In this document: piece after piece, positions 8,805-17,516 of the stretch
Layout: every line of letters begins with the position of its first letter
Position numbering within the stretch: the first letter of the stretch is position 1
From: Chryseobacterium indologenes
GTDB lineage: Bacteria > Bacteroidota > Bacteroidia > Flavobacteriales > Weeksellaceae
Assembly (NCBI GenBank): GCA_002439165.1
Contig: DJTE01000002.1
Location: 263,133-327,132 of the forward strand
Direction of reading: 5' to 3'
Length of the DNA stretch: 64,000 nucleotides
Position numbers and translations under genes: made by a program
Notes under the pieces: generated by a model
The model's input: only the letters and a program-made list of their open reading frames with translations
Databases searched by the model: none
What the model was told of the DNA's origin: nothing

Positions 8805-9674
8805 CTAAAAAGAAAACCGGTACACCTTCCCTCCGGTATCCTTGTCTTTTTCGTCAGCAATCAGCAGGGTTTTGTCATTGAGAAACACCACCGACTCCTT
8901 CTGGGAATTATGATTTAAAGAAATTTTTTCAATCTTTGCTGTATTGAAATCATCCGCTTTAAATCCGGAAAGAACATGAATATTCTTATGGGACAGCAAA
9001 ACAATTTTATCTTTTGTGCTGTTAATGGCAGCGGATGTGATGGCGGCATCGCTATATTTTCCGTTAAGCTTTAGTTTTCCTATTAATTTAGCTTCAAAAT
9101 CCCCTTCCCTGTTAGGAACCTGGAATACCAGAAATGTTCCGTCAAAACCTTTGCTTCTGTTTTTCGTAAACAGATAGAAATTACCGTTCATTTCTACAAA
9201 AGCTTCACAATCGTAGAGCCAGTTCGATTTTTTAGGCGGAAATTCTGTCTGTCCTTCGTAGTGGAACCTGGTGGTCTGCACTGCTTTGGTTGTTTTTTGT
9301 CCTGTATTCTGCAGATCCAGTTTCAGAATAGCAAGATCCTGTCTGTTATTGTCATTATTTCCGAAATCACCGATATAGATATTTCCCTGTGTATCGGCTG
9401 TTATATCTTCCCAGTCTGTGTTTTCTGCATTTTCTACCAGAACATCGGCAACTTGCTGCCCTTTCATATCCAGGCCGTACACCCTATTCTTATTTCCCTG
9501 GTCTTCAATAGCCCAGATCGTCTGTTTATCTTTGGATAATGCTATTCCGGAAACTTCCTTGAGTTTTTTGGGTAAAGAGAATTCCACTTTTAATTCATCA
9601 TTTTTAGGGGCATCCTGAGCCTTAGGATTACAGCTCCACAAAATGCAGGCTGAAAATATAAGAGTCCGTAACAT
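8805..9674 (-). CDS. Lipoprotein with SdiA-regulated/NHL-like beta-propeller
   Basis: Starting at the ATG at 9672-9674 gives a 289-residue lipoprotein with signal MLRTLIFSACILWSC. An upstream in-frame start at 9731 would put 19 charged and aromatic residues before the signal and is rejected. The body has propeller-like repeats: EVSGIALSKDKQTIWAIED, DWEDITADTQGNIYIGDFGNN and a late SVVFLNDKTLLIADE. The opening EVSGIA and EDITAD segments are typical of SdiA-regulated/esterase-like phytase families. It may bind a ligand or hydrolyse phosphoesters in the periplasm, but no active site can be identified from sequence. It converges on the C1q-like gene with a 14-base gap and no obvious terminator. 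Confidence 0.65.
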   Translation of the reverse strand: MLRTLIFSACILWSCNPKAQDAPKNDELKVEFSLPKKLKEVSGIALSKDKQTIWAIEDQGNKNRVYGLDMKGQQVADVLVENAENTDWEDITADTQGNIYIGDFGNNDNNRQDLAILKLDLQNTGQKTTKAVQTTRFHYEGQTEFPPKKSNWLYDCEAFVEMNGNFYLFTKNRSKGFDGTFLVFQVPNREGDFEAKLIGKLKLNGKYSDAAITSAAINSTKDKIVLLSHKNIHVLSGFKADDFNTAKIEKISLNHNSQKESVVFLNDKTLLIADEKDKDTGGKVYRFSF

Positions 9675-9985
9675 ATCTATTTTATTTTTTAAAGTGAAAT
9701 ACAAATACTGAATATTTAAGACAGGATACAAGGAAAATTGATTCTTTCTAATTAATTACAGGATAGGCAAGGACAAAAAATAACTGAATGTTTTTTAAGA
9801 TAACAAAGCCGCTTCGCTTATTTTTGAAATGCAAAACTTTGTGTTGCCCTGCATCTTTCCCTGCTTTCATTGTAATACATTTATCTGATTAATACTTTCC
9901 CCGCTTAACCCTTTTTTCAGGCCTGATCCTATATTTTTAATCTAAGTTATTAATTATCTCCTGATAACGAAATAAATTTTTCTGT
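9675..9985. other. Intergenic stretch without a gene
   Basis: About 310 bases between the lipoprotein and mazG stops. It is AT-rich and holds a G/C-richer patch near 9805-9855 (AAGCCGCTTCGCTT, then GCAAAACTTTGTGTTGCCC) that looks like a degraded intergenic repeat. I find no terminator with a convincing T run, no tRNA and no reading frame with coding character. Confidence 0.5.
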
Positions 9986-10753
9986 CTAAGGCAGGCGTTT
10001 AGCCTTTTCCCAAAGAACATCCATTTCCTCCAGCGACAGATCAGCAAGTTTCAGTCCCGCTTCATCAGCAAGCCCCTCCATTTTCTGAAATCTCGAAATG
10101 AACTTCAGATTCGTTCTTTCCAATGCCGAATCCGGGTTGATCCCTGAAATTCTTGCATAATTGATCAGTGAGAAAAATACATCTCCAAGCTCCTGTTCCT
10201 TTTTGACAGGATCTGTTTCTTCATGAAACTCCTGTATTTCCTCGTCCACTTTTTTCCAGGCATCTTCCGCATCATGAAATTCAAACCCGATGCCTTTTAC
10301 CTTATCCTGTATTCTGTAAGCTTTTACAAGGCTCGGAAGGCTTTTGGGAACACCGCCCAGGATGGATTTATTTCCTTCTTTGAGTTTCAGTTTTTCCCAG
10401 TTCTGCTTTACCTCTTCTTCGTCTTTTACTTCTGTATCCCCATAAATATGAGGATGGCGGAAGATCAGTTTCTCATTCAGTGAATTAATAACGTCTGCTA
10501 TATCAAAACTCTCTTTTTCGGAACCTATTTTAGCATAAAAGACCAGGTGAAGCAGTACATCTCCCAGTTCTTTTTTTATCTCGTGTAAGTCTTCCTGAAG
10601 AATAGCATCCGAAAGTTCATAGGTTTCCTCCAGCGTGAGGTGACGTAAAGTCTGAAGGGTCTGTTTCCGGTCCCAGGGGCATTTTTCCCGGAGATCATCC
10701 ATAATATCAAGCAGTCTTCCGAAAGCTTCTAATTTTTCCTGTCTGGTATTCAT
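9986..10753 (-). CDS. mazG: Nucleoside triphosphate pyrophosphohydrolase MazG
   Basis: The 255-residue protein hydrolyses NTPs to NMP and pyrophosphate, cleaning the nucleotide pool. It has the two tandem MazG domains usual for the housekeeping form: CPWDRKQT and ETYELSDAI...EIKKELGDVLLHLVFYAKI in the first, and EEIQEF...EQELGDVFFSLINYARI in the second. The EExxE-12-ExxD metal motif can be read in both. I chose the ATG at 10751-10753: a perfect -7 box (TACCTTTG, minus strand 10779-10786) lies upstream, and the longer frame from 10810 would begin before it. Confidence 0.93.
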   Translation of the reverse strand: MNTRQEKLEAFGRLLDIMDDLREKCPWDRKQTLQTLRHLTLEETYELSDAILQEDLHEIKKELGDVLLHLVFYAKIGSEKESFDIADVINSLNEKLIFRHPHIYGDTEVKDEEEVKQNWEKLKLKEGNKSILGGVPKSLPSLVKAYRIQDKVKGIGFEFHDAEDAWKKVDEEIQEFHEETDPVKKEQELGDVFFSLINYARISGINPDSALERTNLKFISRFQKMEGLADEAGLKLADLSLEEMDVLWEKAKRLP

Positions 10754-10778
10754 AACTTGTTGAGAGTTCAATATTATA

Positions 10779-10786
10779 CAAAGGTA
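10779..10786 (-). promoter_or_regulatory. -7 box of mazG
   Basis: TACCTTTG on the minus strand matches TAnnTTTG exactly, 25 bases before the chosen mazG start. No matching TTG is found at the expected distance. Confidence 0.5.
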
Positions 10787-10908
10787 AGGGTTATTTGGAC
10801 TCTCCGGCAAACCTTCTTATTTAAAATTGAATGAATCCGGAATGTGAAAGATGAAAGGTACAGGTTTTTAACAGTCTGCCATTATTCCGGATAAGACAGC
10901 TTCAGCAA

Positions 10909-10936
10909 AAAGCCCCATCAGGACTGACGGGGCTTT
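10909..10936 (-). terminator. Intrinsic terminator after the DUF5606 gene
   Basis: An 8-bp GGGGCTTT/AAAGCCCC stem, extended by three pairs with one mismatch, is followed on the minus strand by five T's. It separates the DUF5606 gene from mazG. Confidence 0.85.
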
Positions 10937-10959
10937 ATATTTTTAGAGGTAAGGATTAA

Positions 10960-11517
10960 TTATCCCTGTTTTCTGTGAGTACTTTTTGGAGCTGCTTTGG
11001 CTGCTGAAGTAGCTTTTACTTTCGGAGCGGCAGGTTTTTCAGCTTTCGGAGCTGCTTTTTTAGGAGCATCCTTGTCGATACTTACTTCTTCCTGTGCAGG
11101 ATCTAAAGTTTCAGGCTCTGCTTTTACGAAGCTTTCCGGAGTAATATAGCCTGCCTTTTGAAGGATATTATACCATTGAGCAAGCTTTTTGATATCAGAA
11201 GCATATACTCTTTCCGTATCATAATTAGGAAGTGAAGCGGTCATAAATTCTTTCAGCTCCGCATCGGATGATTTGTGAGAGATTGTTTCTTTATAATCCT
11301 GATTTTTTGCAATATTTTCAAAAACTTCAAACAAAGGAACTTCTTTATCAACTGTAAACATCGCAATATTGTCTAATAAGCTTACCTGGCTTGAGTTTCC
11401 GATGCTTACTTTTTTCTTGTTTGTAACGTCTTCAATAATAAACCCGTTTCTTAATTGAGAAACTAATTTGTAAAGTCCTGGCTTTCCTGAAATTGAAATT
11501 ATTTTTTCTAACAGCAT
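10960..11517 (-). CDS. DUF5606 domain protein with Ala/Lys/Pro-rich tail
   Basis: The 185-residue cytoplasmic protein opens with LLEKIISISGKPGLYKLVSQ and continues GFIIEDVTNKKKVSIG, which I recognise as the DUF5606 family of Bacteroidota. Residues about 130-185 are low-complexity (repeated AAPKA/PAAPK), which makes the C-terminus disordered and basic, perhaps for nucleic-acid or ribosome contact (inference). It lies 81 bases downstream of def on the same strand, so it is probably transcribed with ruvX and def. The function is unknown. Confidence 0.85.
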   Translation of the reverse strand: MLLEKIISISGKPGLYKLVSQLRNGFIIEDVTNKKKVSIGNSSQVSLLDNIAMFTVDKEVPLFEVFENIAKNQDYKETISHKSSDAELKEFMTASLPNYDTERVYASDIKKLAQWYNILQKAGYITPESFVKAEPETLDPAQEEVSIDKDAPKKAAPKAEKPAAPKVKATSAAKAAPKSTHRKQG

Positions 11518-11598
11518 AATTATATTGTTTGTAAATTCTGCAATCAGCTCGGGGCTTTTTGCTCTGTATTATTTTTTCTTTTTAATCCTTATTTAAAA

Positions 11599-12171
11599 TT
11601 ATTTTGGAAATCTCATTTTATAGTTGATGCTTACATCACCCTGAGAAATCTTTGTCAGCTTGCCTTTTACCAGCTTTTTCTTCAACGAACTCAGGTGATC
11701 GGTAAACAGGATCCCTTCGATGTGGTCATACTCATGCTGAATTACGCGGGCTCTAATATCGGAAAAAGTTTCTGTATGTTTCACAAAATTTTCGTCATAA
11801 TATTCAATAACGATGGTTCCCTTTCTTTTTACATCTTCTCTTACATCCGGAATAGAAAGGCATCCTTCATTGAACTTCCATTCTTCACCTGATTCTTCAA
11901 GGATTCTTGCATTGATGAAAACTTTTTTGAATTCTGCCAGCTCATCTTTGATGTCTTCATAATCTTCATCTTCAGCCAGCGGAGTTACGTCGATGACGAA
12001 CATACGGATATCCAGCCCGATCTGAGGTGCAGCCAGTCCGATACCATTGGCACTGTACATCGTCTCAAACATATTCTCTATCAGTTCCTGTAATCCGGGA
12101 TAATCTTTGTCTATATCTTTCCCCACTTTTCTCAAAACGGGATCCCCAAAAGCTCTTATCGGTAAAATCAT
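11599..12171 (-). CDS. def: Peptide deformylase
   Basis: The enzyme removes the formyl group from the N-terminal methionine of new proteins. All three signature motifs are present in 190 residues: GIGLAAPQ at 43-50, EGCLS with metal ligand C104, and QHEYDH with H146, E147 and H150. The insert YEDIKDELAEF near 71-81 and a glutamate-rich middle are usual for the Bacteroidota form. Its ATG overlaps the ruvX stop by 4 bases, indicating translational coupling. Confidence 0.97.
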   Translation of the reverse strand: MILPIRAFGDPVLRKVGKDIDKDYPGLQELIENMFETMYSANGIGLAAPQIGLDIRMFVIDVTPLAEDEDYEDIKDELAEFKKVFINARILEESGEEWKFNEGCLSIPDVREDVKRKGTIVIEYYDENFVKHTETFSDIRARVIQHEYDHIEGILFTDHLSSLKKKLVKGKLTKISQGDVSINYKMRFPK

Positions 12172-12584
12172 CTTATTCTCTGTTCTAAAAAATTCTGCAA
12201 TATGATGGTTGCACTTACTTTATCTATTAATCCTTTCTCCTGCCTCTTTTTTTTGTTTTTCCCGCTCTGGGATATAAAAAAGGAAGCCATCTTCGAGGTA
12301 AATCTTTCATCAAGGCGGTGAACCTTAATGTCCGGAAATTCATGTTGAAATCCTTCAATGAATTTCAGAATATCCGTTTCCACTTCGGAAATATTTCCTT
12401 TAAGATCTATGGGAAGCCCTATCACGGTTTCATCTACCCTGTTTTCGCTGAAATAGGTCTTCAGAAACTCCATAAGCAGCGGTGTCTGCACGGTATCCAG
12501 ACCGCTCGCAATGATCTGCATATCATCTGTTGCGGCAATTCCGCAGCGCGCTTTTCCATAATCTATTGCAAGGATCTGTCCCAT
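12168..12584 (-). CDS. ruvX: RuvX/YqgF family Holliday-junction-resolvase-like nuclease
   Basis: This 138-residue RNase H-fold protein has the N-terminal AIDYGKARCGIA with catalytic Asp 7, the VIGLPIDLKG strand, LDERFTS, and the C-terminal KGLIDKVSATIIL with the final Asp. Members process the 5' end of pre-16S rRNA or resolve junctions. It is the first gene of the ruvX-def-DUF5606 cluster. A perfect -7 box (TAAATTTG, minus strand 12592-12599) lies 8 bases before its ATG, so the leader would be very short or absent. Confidence 0.93.
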   Translation of the reverse strand: MGQILAIDYGKARCGIAATDDMQIIASGLDTVQTPLLMEFLKTYFSENRVDETVIGLPIDLKGNISEVETDILKFIEGFQHEFPDIKVHRLDERFTSKMASFFISQSGKNKKKRQEKGLIDKVSATIILQNFLEQRIR

Positions 12585-12699
12585 AAGTCTGCAAATTTAG
12601 TAAAATTTACTGATTTTATTCATAACGCAGTTTTTTTATAAAAATCATGTTTTATTCCATTATTTTTTTTATAATTTTAATCTTCCAAAAAACGAAAGT

Positions 12700-13176
12700 A
12701 TGAAGAAACTCATCCTCGTAAGACATGCGAAAAGCGACTGGCCGGAAGAAACGGAAGATTTTGACAGACCTCTGGCAGACAAGGGGTTGCAGGACGCTAT
12801 GAATATGTCCAGATTCATGAAAGACAAGAACATTTCCATTGATTATTTCGTATCCAGTCCGGCAGTACGTGCGCTGAATACTTGCAGAATTTTCAATCAA
12901 ACCTATCAGCTGAATATTTCCACGGCCGATAAGCTGTATAATCCTTCGGAAAGAAATTTTGAATCTGTGATCTACGGTCTGGATGATCAGGTGAACTCTG
13001 TTGCCCTGTTTTCTCATAACAACGGTATTTCTAATTTTGCCAATTCTATATCAGAAGATATTTTTCACTTTCCAACCTGTGGAGTGGCAGGCTTTGAGAT
13101 AGACTGCAATTCGTGGTCTGAATTCGACGGCGCCAAAAAGAAGCTGCTGTTTTTTTATGAACCGGGCAAAATATAA
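12700..13176 (+). CDS. SixA-like histidine phosphatase
   Basis: The 158-residue histidine-phosphatase-superfamily protein opens with the RHG-type motif as LVRHAKSDW (His 8), followed by FDRPLADKG, a SSPAVRALNT arginine segment and FSHNNGISNF with the second catalytic-site histidine. SixA removes phosphate from phosphohistidine in signalling proteins; the substrate here is unknown. The last 20 bases overlap the archaemetzincin gene, so the two are translationally coupled. Confidence 0.88.
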   Translation: MKKLILVRHAKSDWPEETEDFDRPLADKGLQDAMNMSRFMKDKNISIDYFVSSPAVRALNTCRIFNQTYQLNISTADKLYNPSERNFESVIYGLDDQVNSVALFSHNNGISNFANSISEDIFHFPTCGVAGFEIDCNSWSEFDGAKKKLLFFYEPGKI

Positions 13177-14038
13177 ACCGCCCTTTTATGTCTTTATTTT
13201 TATTTTTCTTTTTTCCTGTCAGAAAAAGGAGCAGTCTTATCTGGAAACCATTGCCGGTAATGATGTAAAACTTTCCTATCCCCAACCTGGAAGCTGGCGG
13301 TACAGCCACCATGAAAAATTTCAGAAATTTGAAGATTTTCAAAAAACAAAAAAAATACTCCCTGAACCCGGCAAAAATATTATTTACCTGCAGCCTGTCG
13401 GAACTTTCGATCAGCTCCAGCAAAAGGAAATAGAACTTACCCGGGACTATTTAAATGCTTATTACCAGCTGGAGACAAAAGTCCTTCCGGCTTTACCCCA
13501 TTCCATCATAGCCAAAAATGCCAGAAGAATTTCCCGGGATGGACATGAACAGGTATTGGCGAGCTATGTTCTGGACAGTATTCTGATCAGAAGAAAACCC
13601 AAAGACGCTATCATATTGATGGGGATCACAGAAAAAGACCTGTATCCCAGACCGGAATGGAATTACGTTTTCGGGTTTGCCTCTTATGAAGACGGTGTAG
13701 GCGTGACTTCCCTGTACAGGTTTGCCAATGGTAACCTGACAGATACTAATTTTAATGAAAGTCTTCTGAGACTCATCAAAATAAGTTCCCATGAAATCGG
13801 CCATATGTTCGGCATCAGCCACTGCCTGAATGCCAATTGTGTGATGAACGGAACCAATTCACTTTCAGAAACAGATTTTCATTTTGCAAGAGCCTGTTCG
13901 CTTTGCCAGCAGAAACTGAACTCCAGTATTCATTACGACCCTAAAAAACGTCTCACCAGGCTGAAACAATTCTTTGAAAAACAACATCTGAATACCGAAC
14001 TTGCCCGTGCTGAAGCCGATTGGAATCTATTGAAATAG
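13157..14038 (+). CDS. Archaemetzincin-family metalloprotease, lipoprotein form
   Basis: The 293-residue product has a lipoprotein signal (FIFIFLFSC, cysteine near 15). The catalytic core is SHEIGHMFGISHC, the HExxHxxxxxHC zinc motif, followed by NANCVMNG with the met-turn, and ARACSLCQQKL, which with the preceding cysteines should make the second, structural zinc site of archaemetzincins. The family was defined on cytosolic archaeal and human peptidases, so the lipid anchor is a flavobacterial feature. Substrate unknown. The start overlaps the SixA-like gene by 20 bases. A bidirectional hairpin follows. Confidence 0.88.
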   Translation: MNRAKYKPPFYVFIFIFLFSCQKKEQSYLETIAGNDVKLSYPQPGSWRYSHHEKFQKFEDFQKTKKILPEPGKNIIYLQPVGTFDQLQQKEIELTRDYLNAYYQLETKVLPALPHSIIAKNARRISRDGHEQVLASYVLDSILIRRKPKDAIILMGITEKDLYPRPEWNYVFGFASYEDGVGVTSLYRFANGNLTDTNFNESLLRLIKISSHEIGHMFGISHCLNANCVMNGTNSLSETDFHFARACSLCQQKLNSSIHYDPKKRLTRLKQFFEKQHLNTELARAEADWNLLK

Positions 14039-14045
14039 TATATAA

Positions 14046-14069
14046 AAAAACGGACCGAAGCCCGTTTTT
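14046..14069. terminator. Bidirectional terminator
   Basis: AAAAACGG and CCGTTTTT form an 8-bp stem around an 8-base loop, with A's before and T's after. It lies between convergent genes and can serve both. Confidence 0.8.
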
Positions 14070-14095
14070 ATTGAATAGTCTGGTAATCTTTTCTG

Positions 14096-15640
14096 TTATT
14101 TTCTCTTCAGATCCAGGTCATCAAAATCAAAGCTGAAATCTGTAATATCTGAAATTGCCTTTATTTTTGCAGATTCTGCTTTTCCGTTCTCATCATAGGC
14201 AAAAATAATGTAGGCATCAGCATCATAACTTCTGTCGTCCCATTTGATGATGAATGTATTGTTGGAATAGGGCAGCAGTTCTCCTTTCAGCCTCGGTGAG
14301 TTTTTACAGATGATTCTGTATGTGCCTCCCTGCTGTGAAATTTCTACGTCTCCGAACCATTGGTCATTATATTTTCCGGTAAACTGCTCTGCTTTAGGCT
14401 GCATATTTTTATCTTTTCCGAAAGCTTCAGATTTCGCAAAAGCATCTTTTTTCTGCTTCTCGTATTCGGCATTCATTTTTGCCATTCTTTCTCCGTAAGT
14501 TTTCAGCCAGTTTCTGTCTGCAATTCCCAGGTAAGAATCTTTTACGGTATTGGTAATGGTATTGAAGGCTGCTCCTGACTGTTGATTCGTAAGTACCACA
14601 ATTCCCAGTTTCAGATCAGGGATGAGGGTAAATTGAGTAACGGTTCCTATCAGTCCGCCTGTGTGCTGTACCTGCTTATGACCTTTTACATCACTTAAAA
14701 ACCAGCCCAGCCCATATCCATAGAAGCTTGTATCATATGGATTTTTCATCGCCACCCTATCCGGGATCTGAAGACTCCACAGCTGCTGTACATTCTTATC
14801 TGAAACCAGTTTCTTACCGTCTCTGGTGGTGAAATTATTCAAAAGACATTCAGCCCAGGTGGTCATGTCCTTAATATTACTCATAATTCCGCCGGCTGCA
14901 TTGGCTGTTTCATTCCAGTCATGCGGAACGGCTACCGCTTTACCGTTTACAGGAGCATGGGCATCAATCTTATTGGATACTGCTTTCGCCCTGTTATAGC
15001 TTCCGTAGCTGGAAGTCATTCCTACCGGCTTCATGATTTTCTGTTCAATAAATTCAGCCCAGCTTAAACCGGAAATCCTGTGGATCACTTCACCGGCAAT
15101 AATGAACATCACATTGTTATAATCCAATGTTGTTCTGAAAGGATTTTCCGGCTTCAGATAGCGTGCGTTGTGAACAATATCGTTCACGGTCAGGTTTCCT
15201 CCTTCCGGAAAGAACATCAGATCCCCCTGTCCCAGCCCCAGGCCTGCTCTGTGGGTTACCAGGTCTTTTACCGTTACATTTTGGGAAACATACGGATCGT
15301 ACATCTGAAATTCAGGAATATATTTAGAAACTTTATCGTCCCAGTTCAGTTTTCCTTCATCTGCCAGGATGGCCAGAGCCGTACAGGTAAAACCTTTAGA
15401 ATTGGAAGCAATGCCTACCAGTGTATGGTCATCCATCGGCTGCTTTGTCGTTAAAGAACGCTGTCCAAACCCTTTGGAATAGATCAGTTTCCCGTCTTTT
15501 ACAATTCCCACAGACATTCCAGGGACATCGAAGGTTTTAAGAGTATTCAGGATCAGTTCATCCAGTTTTTTTTCTTCCACCTGGGCATTAAACATTCCCG
15601 CAGCCAAAAGAAAAAGGAAAAAAGAAATTTTCTGCTTCAT
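14096..15640 (-). CDS. Exported serine hydrolase of the class C beta-lactamase fold
   Basis: The 514-residue protein has a signal peptide ending in MFNAQ. The penicillin-binding fold (about residues 25-370) shows SNSK with nucleophile S79 and K82, the YxN motif in LDYNNVMF, and HTGG (QHTGGLIG) in the KTG position. Residues about 420-514 form a C-terminal beta domain of the DUF3471 type (FTGKYND...IICKNSPRLKG...YIIFAYDENGKAE). Members include D-aminopeptidases and esterases; true beta-lactamase activity is less likely than peptide hydrolysis. A -7 box TAAATTTG lies at 15658-15665 (minus strand), 18 bases before the ATG. Confidence 0.9.
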   Translation of the reverse strand: MKQKISFFLFLLAAGMFNAQVEEKKLDELILNTLKTFDVPGMSVGIVKDGKLIYSKGFGQRSLTTKQPMDDHTLVGIASNSKGFTCTALAILADEGKLNWDDKVSKYIPEFQMYDPYVSQNVTVKDLVTHRAGLGLGQGDLMFFPEGGNLTVNDIVHNARYLKPENPFRTTLDYNNVMFIIAGEVIHRISGLSWAEFIEQKIMKPVGMTSSYGSYNRAKAVSNKIDAHAPVNGKAVAVPHDWNETANAAGGIMSNIKDMTTWAECLLNNFTTRDGKKLVSDKNVQQLWSLQIPDRVAMKNPYDTSFYGYGLGWFLSDVKGHKQVQHTGGLIGTVTQFTLIPDLKLGIVVLTNQQSGAAFNTITNTVKDSYLGIADRNWLKTYGERMAKMNAEYEKQKKDAFAKSEAFGKDKNMQPKAEQFTGKYNDQWFGDVEISQQGGTYRIICKNSPRLKGELLPYSNNTFIIKWDDRSYDADAYIIFAYDENGKAESAKIKAISDITDFSFDFDDLDLKRK

Positions 15641-15719
15641 TTTTTATATATTTCTCCCAAATTTACTAAATATTAAGAGATCCTATTTTGTGGATGATAA
15701 AAGTTTTTCGTTTTAAATA

Positions 15720-15747
15720 TTGAAAAATTAAATCTTTCCTAACTTTG
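15720..15747 (+). promoter_or_regulatory. Consensus promoter of the phosphodiesterase/Smr/DUF3822/rsmD cluster
   Basis: TTG (15720-15722), a 17-base spacer and TAACTTTG (15740-15747) match the full Bacteroidota consensus. The first ATG is at 15767, giving a leader of about 12-15 bases. Confidence 0.7.
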
Positions 15748-15766
15748 CAAAAAATTTCAGAGTTTT

Positions 15767-16264
15767 ATGACCAAAATCCTTCTCCTTTCCGATTCGCATT
15801 CCTATATAGATGACAGAATCCTGGAATATGCCCGGCAAGCTGATGAAATATGGCACTGTGGTGACTTCGGAAGTATGGACGTGATTGAACAGCTTGAAAA
15901 AATAAAACCATTGAAAGGAGTTTACGGAAATATCGATAATGCCCGGATCCGGGCTGAATTCCCTGAAGTGAACAGGTTTTTCTGTGAAGATCTGGAGGTT
16001 CTGATGATCCATATCGGCGGATATCCCGGAAAATATACTCCGCTCACCAAAAAAGAAATTGCTGAGAAAGCGCCCCAATTATTTATTTCAGGCCATTCCC
16101 ATATTTTAAAGGCAATGTATGATGAAAAGAACAGCCTATTGCACCTTAATCCCGGTGCCTGCGGGCAGCAGGGCTGGCATAAGATGAGAACCATGATGCG
16201 CTTTACAGTAGACGGCAAGGAGGTAAAGGATCTTGAAGTGATTGAACTGGGAAGCAGAGGTTAA
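15767..16264 (+). CDS. YfcE/MJ0936-family phosphodiesterase
   Basis: The 165-residue calcineurin-like enzyme shows all metal-binding blocks: LLLSDSHSY (Asp 8, His 10), WHCGDFG, GVYGNIDN, a MIHIGGYPG histidine, and SGHSHI near the end, followed by LNPGACG. The family hydrolyses phosphodiesters such as bis-pNPP or cyclic AMP in vitro; the natural substrate is unclear. It is the first gene after a consensus promoter and lies 22 bases before the Smr gene. Confidence 0.92.
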   Translation: MTKILLLSDSHSYIDDRILEYARQADEIWHCGDFGSMDVIEQLEKIKPLKGVYGNIDNARIRAEFPEVNRFFCEDLEVLMIHIGGYPGKYTPLTKKEIAEKAPQLFISGHSHILKAMYDEKNSLLHLNPGACGQQGWHKMRTMMRFTVDGKEVKDLEVIELGSRG

Positions 16265-16286
16265 AGATAAACAGACGTTAAGAATT

Positions 16287-16781
16287 ATGAAGATCGGGAA
16301 CAAAGTTTCTGTTGTAGATGAAGATTTAAGCGGGATTATTACTTCCGTGAACGGAAATATTGTGGTTTTTAAGGATGAATACGGATTCACCCATCAGTAT
16401 CCAAAAGAAAAACTTGTGCCCAAAGATATTGACCTTTACGAGAATATAAGAATTGAAAAGAAAGCAGAACCGGAGAAAATGATTTCCAAAAAACACCAGA
16501 AAAATCATATGGTCCTGGATCTTCATTTTCATAATCTGGTTAAAAATCCCGGTGATTATGACAGTTTTGAAAGACTTTTCATCCAAAAGGAAAAACTGAC
16601 GGAAGTTCTGGAATTCTGCAGAAAACATCATTTGAAAAGACTAGAAATTGTTCACGGCATCGGAGACGGAACCCTTCAGAAAATGGTATGGAACGTTCTG
16701 GAAAGCCAGACCGATATTGATTTCTATAATAAGGAAATACTTCACCATCAATCAGGTGCCGTTATGATAGAATTTCACTAA
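16287..16781 (+). CDS. Smr-domain protein (DUF2027-like N-terminus)
   Basis: I start the gene at ATG 16287 (164 residues); the longer frame from 16242 overlaps the upstream gene and adds an unrelated-looking tail. Residues 1-60 form small beta repeats (KIGNKVSVVDEDLSGIITS), as in the KOW-like start of DUF2027 proteins. Residues 85-164 are a Smr domain: LDLHFHNL and the nuclease-like loop HGIGDGTLQKMVW. Smr domains nick or bind nucleic acids in MutS2-like proteins. No MutS2 body is attached. Role in this cluster: probably RNA or DNA handling, as rsmD is downstream. Confidence 0.88.
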   Translation: MKIGNKVSVVDEDLSGIITSVNGNIVVFKDEYGFTHQYPKEKLVPKDIDLYENIRIEKKAEPEKMISKKHQKNHMVLDLHFHNLVKNPGDYDSFERLFIQKEKLTEVLEFCRKHHLKRLEIVHGIGDGTLQKMVWNVLESQTDIDFYNKEILHHQSGAVMIEFH

Positions 16782-16799
16782 ATTTGCACCAATAGAAAT

Positions 16800-17516
16800 A
16801 TGAACGTACTTAATTTACTTTTTACCAAAGACGGATTAATCTGCCAGATCACTAAAAACAAGAGTGTTCTGGAGGAAAAGTCTTATTTCGTTACGGAAGA
16901 AACGCCGGAAAATTTAATCGGGGACAAGCTTGATGAAATGCTTATCAGGCAAAGATTTGACGAAATACAGGTAGTTTCGGCCCTGAATCATTTTACCCTG
17001 ATGCCGGAAGGACATTCTGATCATGAGGCAGGGTTTGATCTTATTGCATTCAATGCACCTGCGGATAAGGATAAAGAGGAGCTTATGCTTTCCGTCAATA
17101 AAAAATTCGGGGTACAGTTTTACTATACTTTTCAGAAGAACTTTTATAAAAAGATCAAAGAAATTGCAGTTCCCGTTCATTTTAATTTTTCAGGAGAAAA
17201 GTTCTTAAATTCCATCAATATTAAAACCGGTAAGGAGATTCACATCAATCTGTATCATAATCAATGTGAATTTTTTGCTATCGACAATAAAAAAATCATC
17301 CTGTATAACAACCTGGATGTCAATTCGGAAGTAGATTTTCTTTATTTCATTATGTTTACTTTAAGTAAAATCGGGTTTGGTATCAATGAGACCCATTTCT
17401 ATGCTTATGGTGAAACAACGGAAAATGAGACTTTTATTTCTGAGCTTCAGAAATTCGTCAGAAACCTGAAAATTGTTTTTGATAATGTTCCCAATAAAAA
17501 TTTTATACTCAACTAG
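16800..17516 (+). CDS. DUF3822 family protein
   Basis: The 238-residue cytoplasmic protein has a duplicated actin-like (ASKHA) look, with LNLLFTKDGLICQI and INLYHNQCEFFAI opening each half and FSGEKFLNSI between. I recognise it as DUF3822, which in Bacteroidota usually sits directly before rsmD, as here. It lies 18 bases behind the Smr gene. No active-site residues are known to me. A strong hairpin at 17515-17570 separates it from rsmD. Confidence 0.85.
   Translation: MNVLNLLFTKDGLICQITKNKSVLEEKSYFVTEETPENLIGDKLDEMLIRQRFDEIQVVSALNHFTLMPEGHSDHEAGFDLIAFNAPADKDKEELMLSVNKKFGVQFYYTFQKNFYKKIKEIAVPVHFNFSGEKFLNSINIKTGKEIHINLYHNQCEFFAIDNKKIILYNNLDVNSEVDFLYFIMFTLSKIGFGINETHFYAYGETTENETFISELQKFVRNLKIVFDNVPNKNFILN

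Noticed and set aside
9800..9860. Repeat with CAAAGCCGCTTCGC
   Set aside because: It resembles an intergenic repeat by eye, but no second copy in the window supports it.
14096..15640. Class C beta-lactamase resistance gene
   Set aside because: The SxxK, YxN and HTG motifs fit the wider family, but length, DUF3471-like C-terminal domain and HTGG in place of KTG fit a peptidase or esterase better.
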